64,000 bases of DNA. Origin: Prevotella sp. UBA2739. GTDB lineage: Bacteria; Bacteroidota; Bacteroidia; Bacteroidales; Bacteroidaceae. Shown in pieces: positions 1 to 9,052 of this stretch. The position numbers were made by a program, and so were the translations under genes. The notes under the pieces are model-generated. The model was not told where the DNA came from. It made no database searches and saw nothing but the letters and a program-made list of their open reading frames with translations. Every line of letters begins with the position of its first letter. Position 1 is the stretch's first letter. The stretch is from assembly GCA_002353525.1 (NCBI GenBank), contig DEJV01000033.1:13243-77242 (forward strand). Direction: 5' to 3'.

Positions 1-1790
1 AGCTGCAGACTGTGTTCGACGAGGTGGCACTCTCGTTGCACTGGCTGGAAAACTATACAGGCATTCACCATCCATTCCAGAAATACGGATTTGTGGTGCT
101 GCCCGGCTATCAGTTTGGTGGCATGGAACATCCCGGAGCCATTCAGTTCAACGACAAGCGCATCTTTCTTGGCGAGCGGCCCACACCCGACGAGGAACTG
201 AACCGGCTGGAACTCATTGCCCACGAGACGTCGCACATGTGGTTTGGCGACCTGGTCACCATGCGGTGGTTCAACGATGTGTGGACCAAAGAGGTGTTTG
301 CCAATTTCATGGCATCGAAGATTGCCCGCGAGCGGTTCCCCAACATCAACCACGACCTGAACTTCCTGAAAACCTATCAGACGCTGGCCATCAAGACCGA
401 CCGCACACTGGGCACGCATCCTATACAGCAACCCCTGTCGAACCTGAACAGTGCGGGACTGCTCTATGGCAACATCATCTACGACAAGGCACCCGTCATG
501 ATGCAGAAACTGGAAGACCACATGGGAGCGGTGGCCTTGCAAAACGGACTGCGCAAATACCTCTATACCTACTCGTACGACAATGCCACGTGGGACGATC
601 TCATCAACATTCTCGACTCGGTGAAGCCCGAGGCCATGCTCAAAGAGTTCAGCCATGTGTGGGTGAAGGAGAAAGGAATGCCCGTTATCGAGGTGAAAGC
701 CACCGACAAAGAGGTGCGGCTGACGCAGAAAGACCCTTATGGGCGCGGACTGTTCTGGCCACAGAAGTTCACGCTTGTGGCCGGCAGAGAGATGGACCGC
801 AACCGTCTGGTGACCGTCGACATGAGCGAACGCTCGTTCAGCATCCCCGTGAACCGGCGTCCCACCATGCTCATACCTAATTATAATGGCAGCGGATACG
901 GCCGGTTTGTCATCGACCGCGAATATATTCATGAGCTGACCAAGCGCATGCTCAGCACCCGTAACGACCTGACACGCTATGCCATTGCCTTCACGCTCTA
1001 CGAAAACTACCTGAATGGAGTGCACGACAAAGACTATTTCACCGAACTCTTCCGTACGCTGAAAAAAGAGACGAACCCACTCGTGGCCTCTGCCCTCTGC
1101 GAACACATGCACCACTATGCCATCGACCAAGAGCCGCGCTTGCGCCAGCGACTCGAAGGATTTATGCTCGACATCGTGAAGGGAACCAACCTGCCGTCAT
1201 GCCGTCAGAACATGTTGCGGCTGTTGGCCACCGACGCCATATCGACAGAAGTGCTCGACTATCTCTACAACGCGTGGAAACAGCAAAACGACCCGCTGCT
1301 CAGCGAGCGTGACTATATCAACATGTCGTACCATCTGGCCATCATGCGCCCTGCAGAATGGCAGCACATCATTAGCACACAGCGCGCAAGACTGAAAAAC
1401 AAAGACGTGATAGCCGAGTACGATTTCGTCAGCCGGGCCTGTAACCCCAGTCTCAGCGAGCAGCGAAGCCTTTTCCGCTCGTTGTTGCTCAGGGACAACC
1501 GTGCTGTCGAGCCATGGGCCCAATCGCTGTTGCGCCTGCTCTGTTGCCAGGCCCGCGAACCGCTGAACAACGAGTTCATCACCCCGGGACTGGAAGCCAT
1601 GGAGGAAATACAACGCACGGGTGACATCTTCTTCCCCGCCAACTGGGCCAATGCCCTGCTCGCTGCCCACAAGAGTAAGGAGGCTAAGCGCATGGTGGAA
1701 GAGTTTATCGGATCGCATCCCGGTTATCCGCAGGCACTGAAAAACAAAATCATGGAGGCCGCCTATGGCGTCATGAGGACAAAAGACTAG
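1..1790 (+). CDS. M1 family zinc aminopeptidase, 5' truncated
   Basis: This is the C-terminal part of a gluzincin aminopeptidase that removes N-terminal residues from peptides. The frame is open from base 3 with no start before the window edge, so the N-terminal beta domain lies outside. Counting from the GTG at 12, the exopeptidase signature GGMEH is at residues 36-40, the zinc motif HETSH at 71-75, and the third ligand Glu at 94 (WTKEVFA), the spacing expected for HExxH-x18-E. The remainder is helical, as in the C-terminal domain of the family. The gene converges on the sigma-factor gene. Its stop codon lies inside a tandem duplication of about 36 bp, which also supplies a second copy of the end sequence. 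The family call is firm; location (periplasm or cytoplasm) cannot be judged without the N terminus. Confidence 0.93.
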   Translation, partial: LQTVFDEVALSLHWLENYTGIHHPFQKYGFVVLPGYQFGGMEHPGAIQFNDKRIFLGERPTPDEELNRLELIAHETSHMWFGDLVTMRWFNDVWTKEVFANFMASKIARERFPNINHDLNFLKTYQTLAIKTDRTLGTHPIQQPLSNLNSAGLLYGNIIYDKAPVMMQKLEDHMGAVALQNGLRKYLYTYSYDNATWDDLINILDSVKPEAMLKEFSHVWVKEKGMPVIEVKATDKEVRLTQKDPYGRGLFWPQKFTLVAGREMDRNRLVTVDMSERSFSIPVNRRPTMLIPNYNGSGYGRFVIDREYIHELTKRMLSTRNDLTRYAIAFTLYENYLNGVHDKDYFTELFRTLKKETNPLVASALCEHMHHYAIDQEPRLRQRLEGFMLDIVKGTNLPSCRQNMLRLLATDAISTEVLDYLYNAWKQQNDPLLSERDYINMSYHLAIMRPAEWQHIISTQRARLKNKDVIAEYDFVSRACNPSLSEQRSLFRSLLLRDNRAVEPWAQSLLRLLCCQAREPLNNEFITPGLEAMEEIQRTGDIFFPANWANALLAAHKSKEAKRMVEEFIGSHPGYPQALKNKIMEAAYGVMRTKD

Positions 1791-1838
1791 GCTGTCCTTA
1801 TGCCATCATGAGGGCAAAAGACTAGACCATCCTTATGC
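1769..1838. repeat. 36-bp tandem duplication over a stop codon
   Basis: Two similar copies, about 1769-1802 and 1805-1838, share the pattern TCATGAGGRCAAAAGACTAG followed by a CCTTATGC end. The first copy contains the stop codon of the aminopeptidase gene, and the second runs into the last codons of the convergent sigma-factor gene. It fills the whole 42-bp gap between the two genes. Confidence 0.75.
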
Positions 1839-2390
1839 TATGAGCATGGTGATGAGCAGCTGCATCAAGTCGTTGCTGCGGAACTTCCGCCTCAATGTCT
1901 CTATCAGCCGGGCTTTTTGGCGGGCCACTGTAGTGGTCGAGATGTTCAGTTGCTGGGCAATCTCGTGTCCCTTCAAGCGTTGCTCGTATGTCATATTGTA
2001 GATGGTTTTCAGGTCATTGGGCAATTGCTCAATAGCCTTGTAAAGCAGGTCGAGCGTCTCTTGCAACAAATACGAGTCGATAGGACTATTTTCTATCCAC
2101 TCCTGTGAGCCGGCAAACTGCTCCTGACGCCCCTGCTTGCGCAGCAAGTCGACAATCTCGTTGTGGACAGCAGAGAACAAGTAGGCCTTCATCTCGCTGG
2201 GTTTATCAAATTTCGCTCTCTTTTCATAGACCTTGAAGACAGCCTCTTGCACGCAGTCTTCGGCCATGTGGGCATAAGGCTCGCCAAGCACTCGTGTGGC
2301 ATAGCGCAGCAGCGACGGATACGACTCCATATAGAACGACTCCATGTCGCCCTGCCGGAATTGCTCCACCATGTGCTCGTCTATTTTCAT
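1833..2390 (-). CDS. ECF-type RNA polymerase sigma factor
   Basis: A 185-residue extracytoplasmic-function sigma factor. Region 2 is recognisable in the first third (LRYATRVLGEPYAHMAEDCV, then AYLFSAVHNEIVDLLRK) and region 4, with its DNA-binding helix-turn-helix, lies near residues 130-170 (YEQRLKGHEIAQQLNIST). The gene is divergent from fecR and the STN-containing SusC, the usual arrangement in Bacteroidetes, where FecR releases the sigma factor when the receptor is loaded. A TAnnTTTG element (TATTTTTG, complement of 2464-2471) lies about 75 bp upstream of the ATG and is a plausible housekeeping promoter. Its targets are inferred to be the operon starting at 2576. The exact subfamily cannot be fixed by eye. 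Confidence 0.93.
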   Translation of the reverse strand: MKIDEHMVEQFRQGDMESFYMESYPSLLRYATRVLGEPYAHMAEDCVQEAVFKVYEKRAKFDKPSEMKAYLFSAVHNEIVDLLRKQGRQEQFAGSQEWIENSPIDSYLLQETLDLLYKAIEQLPNDLKTIYNMTYEQRLKGHEIAQQLNISTTTVARQKARLIETLRRKFRSNDLMQLLITMLIA

Positions 2391-2463
2391 GCCCTATGTA
2401 GATTTCTTTTTAAAAAGGTTGTATCTTCACTAGGAATAGGTGACCTACTCTGCTTGGACGCTG

Positions 2464-2471
2464 CAAAAATA
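2464..2471 (-). promoter_or_regulatory. Candidate promoter -7 box for the ECF sigma gene
   Basis: On the minus strand this reads TATTTTTGCA, matching the Bacteroidetes -7 consensus TAnnTTTG. No convincing -33 TTTG is visible at the usual distance. It implies a leader of roughly 65 nt before the ATG at 2390. Confidence 0.45.
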
Positions 2472-2575
2472 CTACAATTTGAGTTATTTCCCTAAATTTT
2501 TTCTATAAAAAGTTGCTTTTTAGTGACAAAAAATATAAAACTGAACGTGTTAATAATAAAAAAGATAAAAACATC

Positions 2576-3811
2576 ATGAATCAGCAAATAAAGGAACTTC
2601 ATGAGAAAGCCCAATTACTGGCCAAGTGGAGGTTGGGCGATTTGTCTGCCGACGAGAAGCGGCAGCTGGAAACACTCATGCACGGAGATAAGCGTTACGA
2701 CAGTCTTCTGCAACTCTTGGGTGATGCCGACTTTGTGAACAGCGAACTGGAGTCACTGCGACAGACCGACTATCGCACACCATGCCGCGACATGGAGCAG
2801 CGCATTGCCCGAAGCAATAAGGCGCTCAAGAGAAACAGAATGTTGAAAATCGCTGCCGTACTGGCAGTGCTTGTCGTGGGTGGTGCCTTCTGGTATCATC
2901 ACGACTACACGCGCGTCACACCACCCGTTATCACCCAAGAGGTGCAGTTGGCTATGCGCCAAAGCCGTGAGAGTGGGCATGCGGCAGCCAACGTAGAATC
3001 TATCAGTACCAAGCAGCCGTCGGCCATCGCCCAGGAGGTGCGGCAGCTGTACCATGTGGACGAACAGTTTGCCGAGCAGCTGGCTGAGGCCAAGCGCATC
3101 ACAACCTATCAGGACAAGGAATTCTGGGTGACGCTCGACGACGGCACGTTGGTTCACCTGAATAATAACAGCCGGCTTATCTATCCAGAGCGATTCGGCG
3201 ATCGTCGCGATGTCATCCTCGACGGCGAGGCTTACTTCATGGTGGCAAAAGACAAAAGCCGCCAGTTTGTGGTGCACACCCCACAAGGCGACATACGGGT
3301 GTATGGTACCGAGTTTTGGGTAAACACAAGGGTGTTAAGCGACAAGTTACAAGTTGCAAGCGAGAAGCATGATTACTCTCAAGGAAGTGGTTCCAGTTCG
3401 GAAGCTAATCGCACTTCCCATTTGTCACCTGCCACTTCTCAGCTGATTTTAGTTCGAGGCTCCGTTAGTTTCACACCCACAGAGGGTGATGAGCAGATGC
3501 TCCGTCCCGGTCAGCAGTTGTCTGTTGTCAATTCTCAATTGGCAATTAAAGACGTCGACACCACCCCTTACGAGGCCTGGAACACCGGTCTGTTTGTGTT
3601 TGAGAATACCACACTCGAACATCTGTTGAGCGTCATGGCCCAATGGTACGACATCAAGGCCGTCAACTATACCAACGACTCTTTGCGCAAGATACACTTT
3701 ACAGGCAATCTGAAGCGCTATGGCAGCGCGGAGCGCATCATGAAGGCCATCATGATGGCTTGCGAAGTGAAGATTGTGCTGCAAAATGATACGCTCTTGG
3801 TGAGCAACTGA
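2576..3811 (+). CDS. FecR-type anti-sigma factor
   Basis: A single-pass inner-membrane anti-sigma factor of 411 residues. The ATG at 2576 is preferred over an upstream TTG at 2513, which would add an unlikely Lys-rich leader. A cytoplasmic sigma-binding part comes first, then one membrane helix near residues 92-108 (MLKIAAVLAVLVVGGAFWY). The periplasmic FecR domain follows (FWVTLDDGTLVHLNNNSRL, DGEAYFMVAKDKSRQFVVHT), and a C-terminal DUF4974-like STN-related domain (LEHLLSVMAQWYDIKAVNY). It should pass a signal from SusC (next gene) to the sigma factor. Odd feature: between GTEFWVNTR and LILVRGSVSF lies a low-complexity insert (3335-3450) made of the short-period repeats otherwise seen between genes, in inverted arms. 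A second stretch (3523-3550) encodes SVVNSQLAIK. Confidence 0.9.
   Translation: MNQQIKELHEKAQLLAKWRLGDLSADEKRQLETLMHGDKRYDSLLQLLGDADFVNSELESLRQTDYRTPCRDMEQRIARSNKALKRNRMLKIAAVLAVLVVGGAFWYHHDYTRVTPPVITQEVQLAMRQSRESGHAAANVESISTKQPSAIAQEVRQLYHVDEQFAEQLAEAKRITTYQDKEFWVTLDDGTLVHLNNNSRLIYPERFGDRRDVILDGEAYFMVAKDKSRQFVVHTPQGDIRVYGTEFWVNTRVLSDKLQVASEKHDYSQGSGSSSEANRTSHLSPATSQLILVRGSVSFTPTEGDEQMLRPGQQLSVVNSQLAIKDVDTTPYEAWNTGLFVFENTTLEHLLSVMAQWYDIKAVNYTNDSLRKIHFTGNLKRYGSAERIMKAIMMACEVKIVLQNDTLLVSN
3335..3450. repeat. In-frame short-period repeat insert within fecR
   Basis: One arm (about 3337-3366) has ACAAGTT/ACAAGTT/GCAAGCG steps of 7 bp. The other arm (about 3412-3440) is its inverse type (CACTTCCCATTTGTCACC). 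The same word family lies between genes at 25007-25045. The encoded peptide is rich in Ser, Gln and His and interrupts an otherwise continuous FecR domain without breaking the frame. Confidence 0.65.
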
Positions 3812-3851
3812 AACGAAAACAAAAAGTTATCCATAAAAAACACTCAATGAG

Positions 3852-6800
3852 ATGAAGAAAAGAAATGTAAAAAGTGTGCTGGCACTCTTCCTGATGATAT
3901 TCATTGCCCAAGTGCTGCCGGCTCAGACCCTTGACAAGTCTCGCGTCACGGTGACCATGGAGAATGCCACGGTTAAGCAGTTTCTCGACGAGGTGGAGCG
4001 CCAGACAGGCATCGAGTTTCTCTACAACGCCGACGAAGTGAAGAATCTGCGCGTCACCGTGAGGCAAACCAATGCTGTGGCCAGACAGGTCATCACACAG
4101 GTGATGGCCGACATTGGATGCGAGATCAGAGAGAACAATGGCATCGTGGTCGTCCGCTTGATGAAGGACGCCAAGGGACGGCACACAGTGAGCGGCTATG
4201 TGCTCGACGAGGACAAACAACCCGTTATCGGTGCGCAAGTAAGGATTATGGGCACCAAGATGATGACCGTTACAAATGCCGACGGTGAATTCTATTTCGA
4301 CCAGCCCATGCCCGAGAAAGCCCGCGTGCAAATCACCTACATCGGCATGCAGGCGGTTCATCTGCCCGCCCGCAATAATATGGTGGTCAATATGAAAAGC
4401 GACACCCAAATGCTTCAGGGCGTGGTGGTTACAGGCTATCAGCAGCTCGACCGTCGCAACCTCACCAGTTCGGTCACCAGTAAGGACATGAGCGAACTTG
4501 AGATTCCCGGCGTGGCCGACCTCTCGAAGATGCTCGAAGGTAAGATTCCCGACCTGGTGTCGCTCAGTAGTAGTGGAGAAATCAATGCTACCAACCGCAT
4601 CCGTATTCGCGGAACCAGCACGCTCATCGGCAACCGCGAACCGTTGTGGGTGCTCGACGGCATCATTCTTTCCGACCCTGTAGGCTTGTCGCCCGATGTG
4701 CTGAACGATCCCGACTACATCAACCGCATTGGTAATGCCATCGCTGGCATCAACCCGCAGGACATTCTGCGCATCGACGTGCTGAAAGATGCCGCCGCCA
4801 CTGCTCTCTACGGAACGCGTGCGGCTAATGGCGTGATTGTGGTGACTACCAAGAGCGGTCGCGAGGGCAAACCCACTATCACGTATTCCGGACAGTTCAC
4901 CTTTCGTAAACGTCCCTATTATACAGACGATAAAATCAACTTGATGAACTCGGTGGAGCGCATCCAGTTCTCGCAATATCTGGCTGAACAACATTACATC
5001 TATCCACCCAACATGCCTAAGGTGGGCTACGAGCAGGCTCTGAGCAACCTCTATCTGGGCATTTACGACCAGCAGACTTTCGATGAGCAAGTATCGAGGA
5101 TGCAAACCATGAATACCGACTGGTTCGACATTCTCTGCCACAACTCTTTCTCTCACGACCACTCCGTGTCGGTCTCTGGCGGTTCGTCGAAAGTGCGTTA
5201 CTATACTTCTATAGGTTATACTGATCAGGACGATGTCATCAACAACACCATGAACCGTCGTTATACGGCCATGGCGAAAATTGACTTTGACCTGACAAAA
5301 AAGCTGAAGGTGCAATTCAATCTGAATGGCTATCTGAACAATCGCCAGTATGCACAGTCGGACAACAACCCCATCAACTATGCTTATAACACTAGCCGCG
5401 CCATTCCTGCCTACAACAGCGACGGCAGCTATGCCCACTATCTGAAGGCTGGCAACAAGGGATTCTATAATTTCAGCATCCTTAATGAATTGGACAACAG
5501 CTATAACAAGCAGGAGACGAATGCCGTGACCGCTACGGCCAATGTCCGTTATCAGGCTACCGACGATCTTTTCTTCAATGCGGTGTTCTCGGCCAATATC
5601 TCTAATTCGAACCTTGAAGGGTGGTGGGGCGAAAACACGTTCTATGCCTCAAACCTGCGTGAGGCGGAGATGGGTGAGGAACCCTCACTGACCAGCACCA
5701 TGCCTTATGGTGGCGAGCTCTCCTTGCAGAAAAACCGCAACGTAGGTTGGACGGCCCGTCTGCAAGGAAACTACAATAAGTATCTGGGCGAGAACAAACA
5801 CCATAACATCAATGTGGCGCTAGGTCTTGAGGCGTCCAGCTCGAACTACAAAGGTGACAACTATACGCAGCGTGGCTATTACCACGACCGTGGCCGCACT
5901 TTTGCCAGCAGCATCCCTCTCGACTATGCCAGTTATTGGAGTTGGGTGAGGACCAATGTGCCCCATATCACCGACACAAAGAGCAACATGGTGTCGGCTT
6001 ATGCCACATTGTCGTATTCTTACAAACAACTGTTCACGCTCAATGCCAACGGCCGTTACGATGGCTCCAACAAGTTCGGCAGCCGCAGTAACGAGAACCT
6101 GTTGCCCATCTGGTCTGTATCGGGCAATGCCAATCTTCAGGAGATCTTTGGCATCAAGGCCAACTGGCTGACCTTCCTCCGAATGAAGGCATCGTATGGT
6201 GAGCAGGGAAACATGCTCGACAACCAGACGCCGGAAATGATTATCAAGAAAGGAAACATGTCGGCTTACTATAATGAGATGACATCTACTGCCGCCTATT
6301 TTGCCAATCCCGACTTGAAATGGGAGAAGACTCACTCTACCAACCTGGGTTTGGAGGTGGGATTCTTCGACAACCGCCTGCAGCTGGAGGCTGAGTATTA
6401 TTTCAAGAAGACCACCGACGCCTTTATGAGTAAGAAGATTTCCGACGTGAACGGTTTCGAATCATATATCGTAAACTCGGGAACCATCGAAAACCGAGGT
6501 TACAACATCACGCTTACGGCTACTCCTGTCAAGTTGAAGGATTTCTACTGGATTGTGTCGGGCAGCATGTCTAAAATATTTAATGAGGTGAAAACTGTTC
6601 CTGGCGCAGAAACCTATGAGCTGAATGACTTCCTCTCGGGTACTACCGTGGTTGAGGGACAGCCTGTGGGCACATTCTATTCTTACAGGTTCGCCGGACT
6701 GAGCCCCGTGGACGGAGGTCCCTATTTCTATGACTGGGAAGACCGCTGGAACGAGTTGAAAGACCGGGGCAACTACTTCATCTATACCAGTGTGCTCACA

Positions 6801-7397
6801 CCTTCAGGCCGTCGTGAGCCCGACATAACCGGCAGCTTCAACAACACGATTACTTATCGCCAATGGCGTTTAGGTTTTACGCTGCTTTACAATCTGGGAG
6901 CCAAAACCCGCTTGTTCCGTCTTTTCGACGGATTGAACGGCACAAGCTATTCTTCCGAGCAGAATGTCAGCCGCGACATGCTCGACCGTTGGATGAAACC
7001 CGGTGATGAGCAACACACCAACATTCCGGCTATTCTTGGCTATGGCAATCCGGCCAACCAGTATTATAGCAGTCACTGGGCAGACCCGAGTCTGATAGGC
7101 TGGATGGGCAACCCTGCTATTGCCACCAACTCGTGGTCGATGTACGACTACAGCGATGTGCGTGTGGTCAGCGGCGACTACCTGAAACTATCGACCGTCA
7201 ACCTGACCTACGAGCTGTCAGAGAAACAACTAGCCAAACTGAAGCTCCAGCGTCTGGCCATCACGCTGAGTGCCTATAACCTGAAGACATGGTGCGACAG
7301 CAAGCTGCGGGGTCAAACTCCCACTCAGGGAGGATTCAGCCAGGTGCAGCTCTCCGACACACCGAGCTATACATTAGGCATCAATATAAATTTCTAA
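3852..7397 (+). CDS. SusC/RagA TonB-dependent transporter with STN domain
   Basis: Outer-membrane TonB-dependent importer of 1181 residues. Order of parts: signal peptide (1-25, ending LPAQ), STN signalling domain (about 26-115, LDEVERQTGIEFLYNADEV), carboxypeptidase-regulatory-like beta domain (about 116-195), plug with the SusC signatures LWVLDGIILSDP and VLKDAAATALYGTRAANG (near 270-330), then a 22-strand-type barrel to the C-terminal GININF. The STN domain marks it as a signalling receptor that contacts the FecR just upstream. SusD follows after 20 bp with a strong AAGGAGG site. The substrate cannot be read from sequence, and no glycoside hydrolase is nearby, so peptide, metal complex or another non-glycan ligand is as likely as a sugar. 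Confidence 0.95.
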   Translation: MKKRNVKSVLALFLMIFIAQVLPAQTLDKSRVTVTMENATVKQFLDEVERQTGIEFLYNADEVKNLRVTVRQTNAVARQVITQVMADIGCEIRENNGIVVVRLMKDAKGRHTVSGYVLDEDKQPVIGAQVRIMGTKMMTVTNADGEFYFDQPMPEKARVQITYIGMQAVHLPARNNMVVNMKSDTQMLQGVVVTGYQQLDRRNLTSSVTSKDMSELEIPGVADLSKMLEGKIPDLVSLSSSGEINATNRIRIRGTSTLIGNREPLWVLDGIILSDPVGLSPDVLNDPDYINRIGNAIAGINPQDILRIDVLKDAAATALYGTRAANGVIVVTTKSGREGKPTITYSGQFTFRKRPYYTDDKINLMNSVERIQFSQYLAEQHYIYPPNMPKVGYEQALSNLYLGIYDQQTFDEQVSRMQTMNTDWFDILCHNSFSHDHSVSVSGGSSKVRYYTSIGYTDQDDVINNTMNRRYTAMAKIDFDLTKKLKVQFNLNGYLNNRQYAQSDNNPINYAYNTSRAIPAYNSDGSYAHYLKAGNKGFYNFSILNELDNSYNKQETNAVTATANVRYQATDDLFFNAVFSANISNSNLEGWWGENTFYASNLREAEMGEEPSLTSTMPYGGELSLQKNRNVGWTARLQGNYNKYLGENKHHNINVALGLEASSSNYKGDNYTQRGYYHDRGRTFASSIPLDYASYWSWVRTNVPHITDTKSNMVSAYATLSYSYKQLFTLNANGRYDGSNKFGSRSNENLLPIWSVSGNANLQEIFGIKANWLTFLRMKASYGEQGNMLDNQTPEMIIKKGNMSAYYNEMTSTAAYFANPDLKWEKTHSTNLGLEVGFFDNRLQLEAEYYFKKTTDAFMSKKISDVNGFESYIVNSGTIENRGYNITLTATPVKLKDFYWIVSGSMSKIFNEVKTVPGAETYELNDFLSGTTVVEGQPVGTFYSYRFAGLSPVDGGPYFYDWEDRWNELKDRGNYFIYTSVLTPSGRREPDITGSFNNTITYRQWRLGFTLLYNLGAKTRLFRLFDGLNGTSYSSEQNVSRDMLDRWMKPGDEQHTNIPAILGYGNPANQYYSSHWADPSLIGWMGNPAIATNSWSMYDYSDVRVVSGDYLKLSTVNLTYELSEKQLAKLKLQRLAITLSAYNLKTWCDSKLRGQTPTQGGFSQVQLSDTPSYTLGININF

Positions 7398-7399
7398 AT

Positions 7400-7406
7400 T
7401 AAGGAG
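7400..7406 (+). promoter_or_regulatory. Strong Shine-Dalgarno before susD
   Basis: TTAAGGAGGATAGAACG precedes the ATG at 7418. A full AAGGAGG is uncommon among the genes in this window, most of which have AT-rich leaders without one. Confidence 0.6.
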
Positions 7407-7417
7407 GATAGAACGAT

Positions 7418-9022
7418 ATGAAAAAAGTCATATATCAATTGTTCAGCATGCTGGGACTGCTGGCTGCCACTGCCTCATGCGGTAGTTTCCTGGAGGATTA
7501 TTCGCAAGACGTTGATTACATTCGCTCATGGAAAGACCTTGACGAGTTGCTCATCGGCGACTGCTATTTGAGTGCTCAGGGGACTGACGGATTCTATTAT
7601 CAGCCCAACTATGCCCAGTTCCTGCATCTGATTGCCGACGAGGTGGAAGAAAACAACTGCGCATACAACGGTTCGAGTGTCGACTATGACCACCATCCGG
7701 CCGAGTTTGGCTATTACACCTGGCAGCAGCGTGTGGGTATCAACGAGACCTACACGGGTTTTGCCACTGAGAATACCACTTGGACGAAGATTTATAAGTG
7801 CATCAATATTGCCAACAACGTGCTTTTCAGCATCGACAAAGTGCCACAGAACAAAGATGCAGAAATAGAAGGAGCAGCAAAGGTGACCGGCGAGGCTCAT
7901 TTCCTGCGGGCATACTACTATTTCTTCCTCGTCAATTTGTACGGAAAGCCTTACAACCCGTCGACGGCAAGCACCGACTTGGGAGTGCCATTGAAAACCA
8001 ATGCGGAAGTGATAGACATCAAGTACACCCGCAACACGGTGCAAGAGACCTACGATTTGATTCTGAGTGACTTGCAGGCTGCCGAGGAAGCTTTCGGAAA
8101 GGTAAAGGCAGAGAAGAAATCTATCTATCGGGCAGACCTGACAGCGGTCTATCTGCTGCTGAGCCGTGTGCATTTGTACTTGCAAAACTGGCAGAAGGCT
8201 GCCGAATATGCCCAAAAGGTTATCAGCAGACACTCGCGCTTGGTGGATTTGAACACAAATACCGACAAATTTATGCTCAAGAGCAATGCCGAGAACATTT
8301 TCTCGATGGGCGGCGATGACCTGCCTGTCATGTTTAAATACATGTATCAAGGACTGCGGGTGAGCAAAAGCCAGTATGACATTTATACCAACAATGACTT
8401 GCGCCGTTCGCAATGGTTATGGAAATCGGGTATATTCCAGGGACTGACCATGCGCGAGGTTACCAGGACCTACAATCCGCTGCCCGAAAAGACAGAACCC
8501 CGTTATTATTGGTATGCTTATAGCGAGGGATTGAGAGGATATATCCCTGAAGTGTCCTCTATCTTCTGGATGCGGTCGGCCGAGGCCTACCTCAATCTGG
8601 CTGAGGCTGAGGCTTATCAGGGGAATGAGGATGCAGCGCGTTCTGCCTTGAACAAACTGCGCGCCGCAAGAATCAAGAAAGACGCAGCAGAGCTGAATAT
8701 TACATCTAACGGCAGCCAACTGATAAAAGACATCCGGTTGGAGCGCCGTAAAGAGCTGATGCTGCAAGGACACCGTTGGTTTGACCTGCGTCGCTATCGT
8801 GTGTGCAGTGTTGAGCCCGAGAAGATTTCAATCACTCACGACTACACCATCTATGCAGAACGTGGAAGGGCAGAAGTGAAAGAAACCCATCGGTTTGTCT
8901 TAACCGAGGACGATGCCTCGTGGACGCTGCCCATCCCCAACGAAGTGTTGGAATACAACACCGACATGCAGAACAATGGCAACCAGTGGCGGGAATATAC
9001 GGTTGTTCCCACTAGCGAGTAA
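7418..9022 (+). CDS. SusD/RagB family outer-membrane lipoprotein
   Basis: Surface lid lipoprotein of 534 residues that pairs with the SusC before it. The signal peptide ends in ATASCGSF, giving a lipidated Cys near residue 21. The N-terminal SusD-like region (FLEDYSQDVDYIRSWKDLDE) and TPR-like helices (ITGEAHFLRAYYYFFLVNLY-type core, AEYAQKVIS) precede the RagB C-terminal region, including the conserved IRLERRKELMLQGHRWFDLR near residue 440. Spacing to both neighbours supports co-transcription. It is expected to select ligand together with SusC. Confidence 0.94.
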   Translation: MKKVIYQLFSMLGLLAATASCGSFLEDYSQDVDYIRSWKDLDELLIGDCYLSAQGTDGFYYQPNYAQFLHLIADEVEENNCAYNGSSVDYDHHPAEFGYYTWQQRVGINETYTGFATENTTWTKIYKCINIANNVLFSIDKVPQNKDAEIEGAAKVTGEAHFLRAYYYFFLVNLYGKPYNPSTASTDLGVPLKTNAEVIDIKYTRNTVQETYDLILSDLQAAEEAFGKVKAEKKSIYRADLTAVYLLLSRVHLYLQNWQKAAEYAQKVISRHSRLVDLNTNTDKFMLKSNAENIFSMGGDDLPVMFKYMYQGLRVSKSQYDIYTNNDLRRSQWLWKSGIFQGLTMREVTRTYNPLPEKTEPRYYWYAYSEGLRGYIPEVSSIFWMRSAEAYLNLAEAEAYQGNEDAARSALNKLRAARIKKDAAELNITSNGSQLIKDIRLERRKELMLQGHRWFDLRRYRVCSVEPEKISITHDYTIYAERGRAEVKETHRFVLTEDDASWTLPIPNEVLEYNTDMQNNGNQWREYTVVPTSE

Positions 9023-9052
9023 CCCTTAAAACATTATATATCAGAAAACATC

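Noticed and set aside
3750..5438. 562-codon antisense ORF across fecR end and susC
   Set aside because: Shadow of the real SusC frame, no motif, and it would overlap two well-supported genes.
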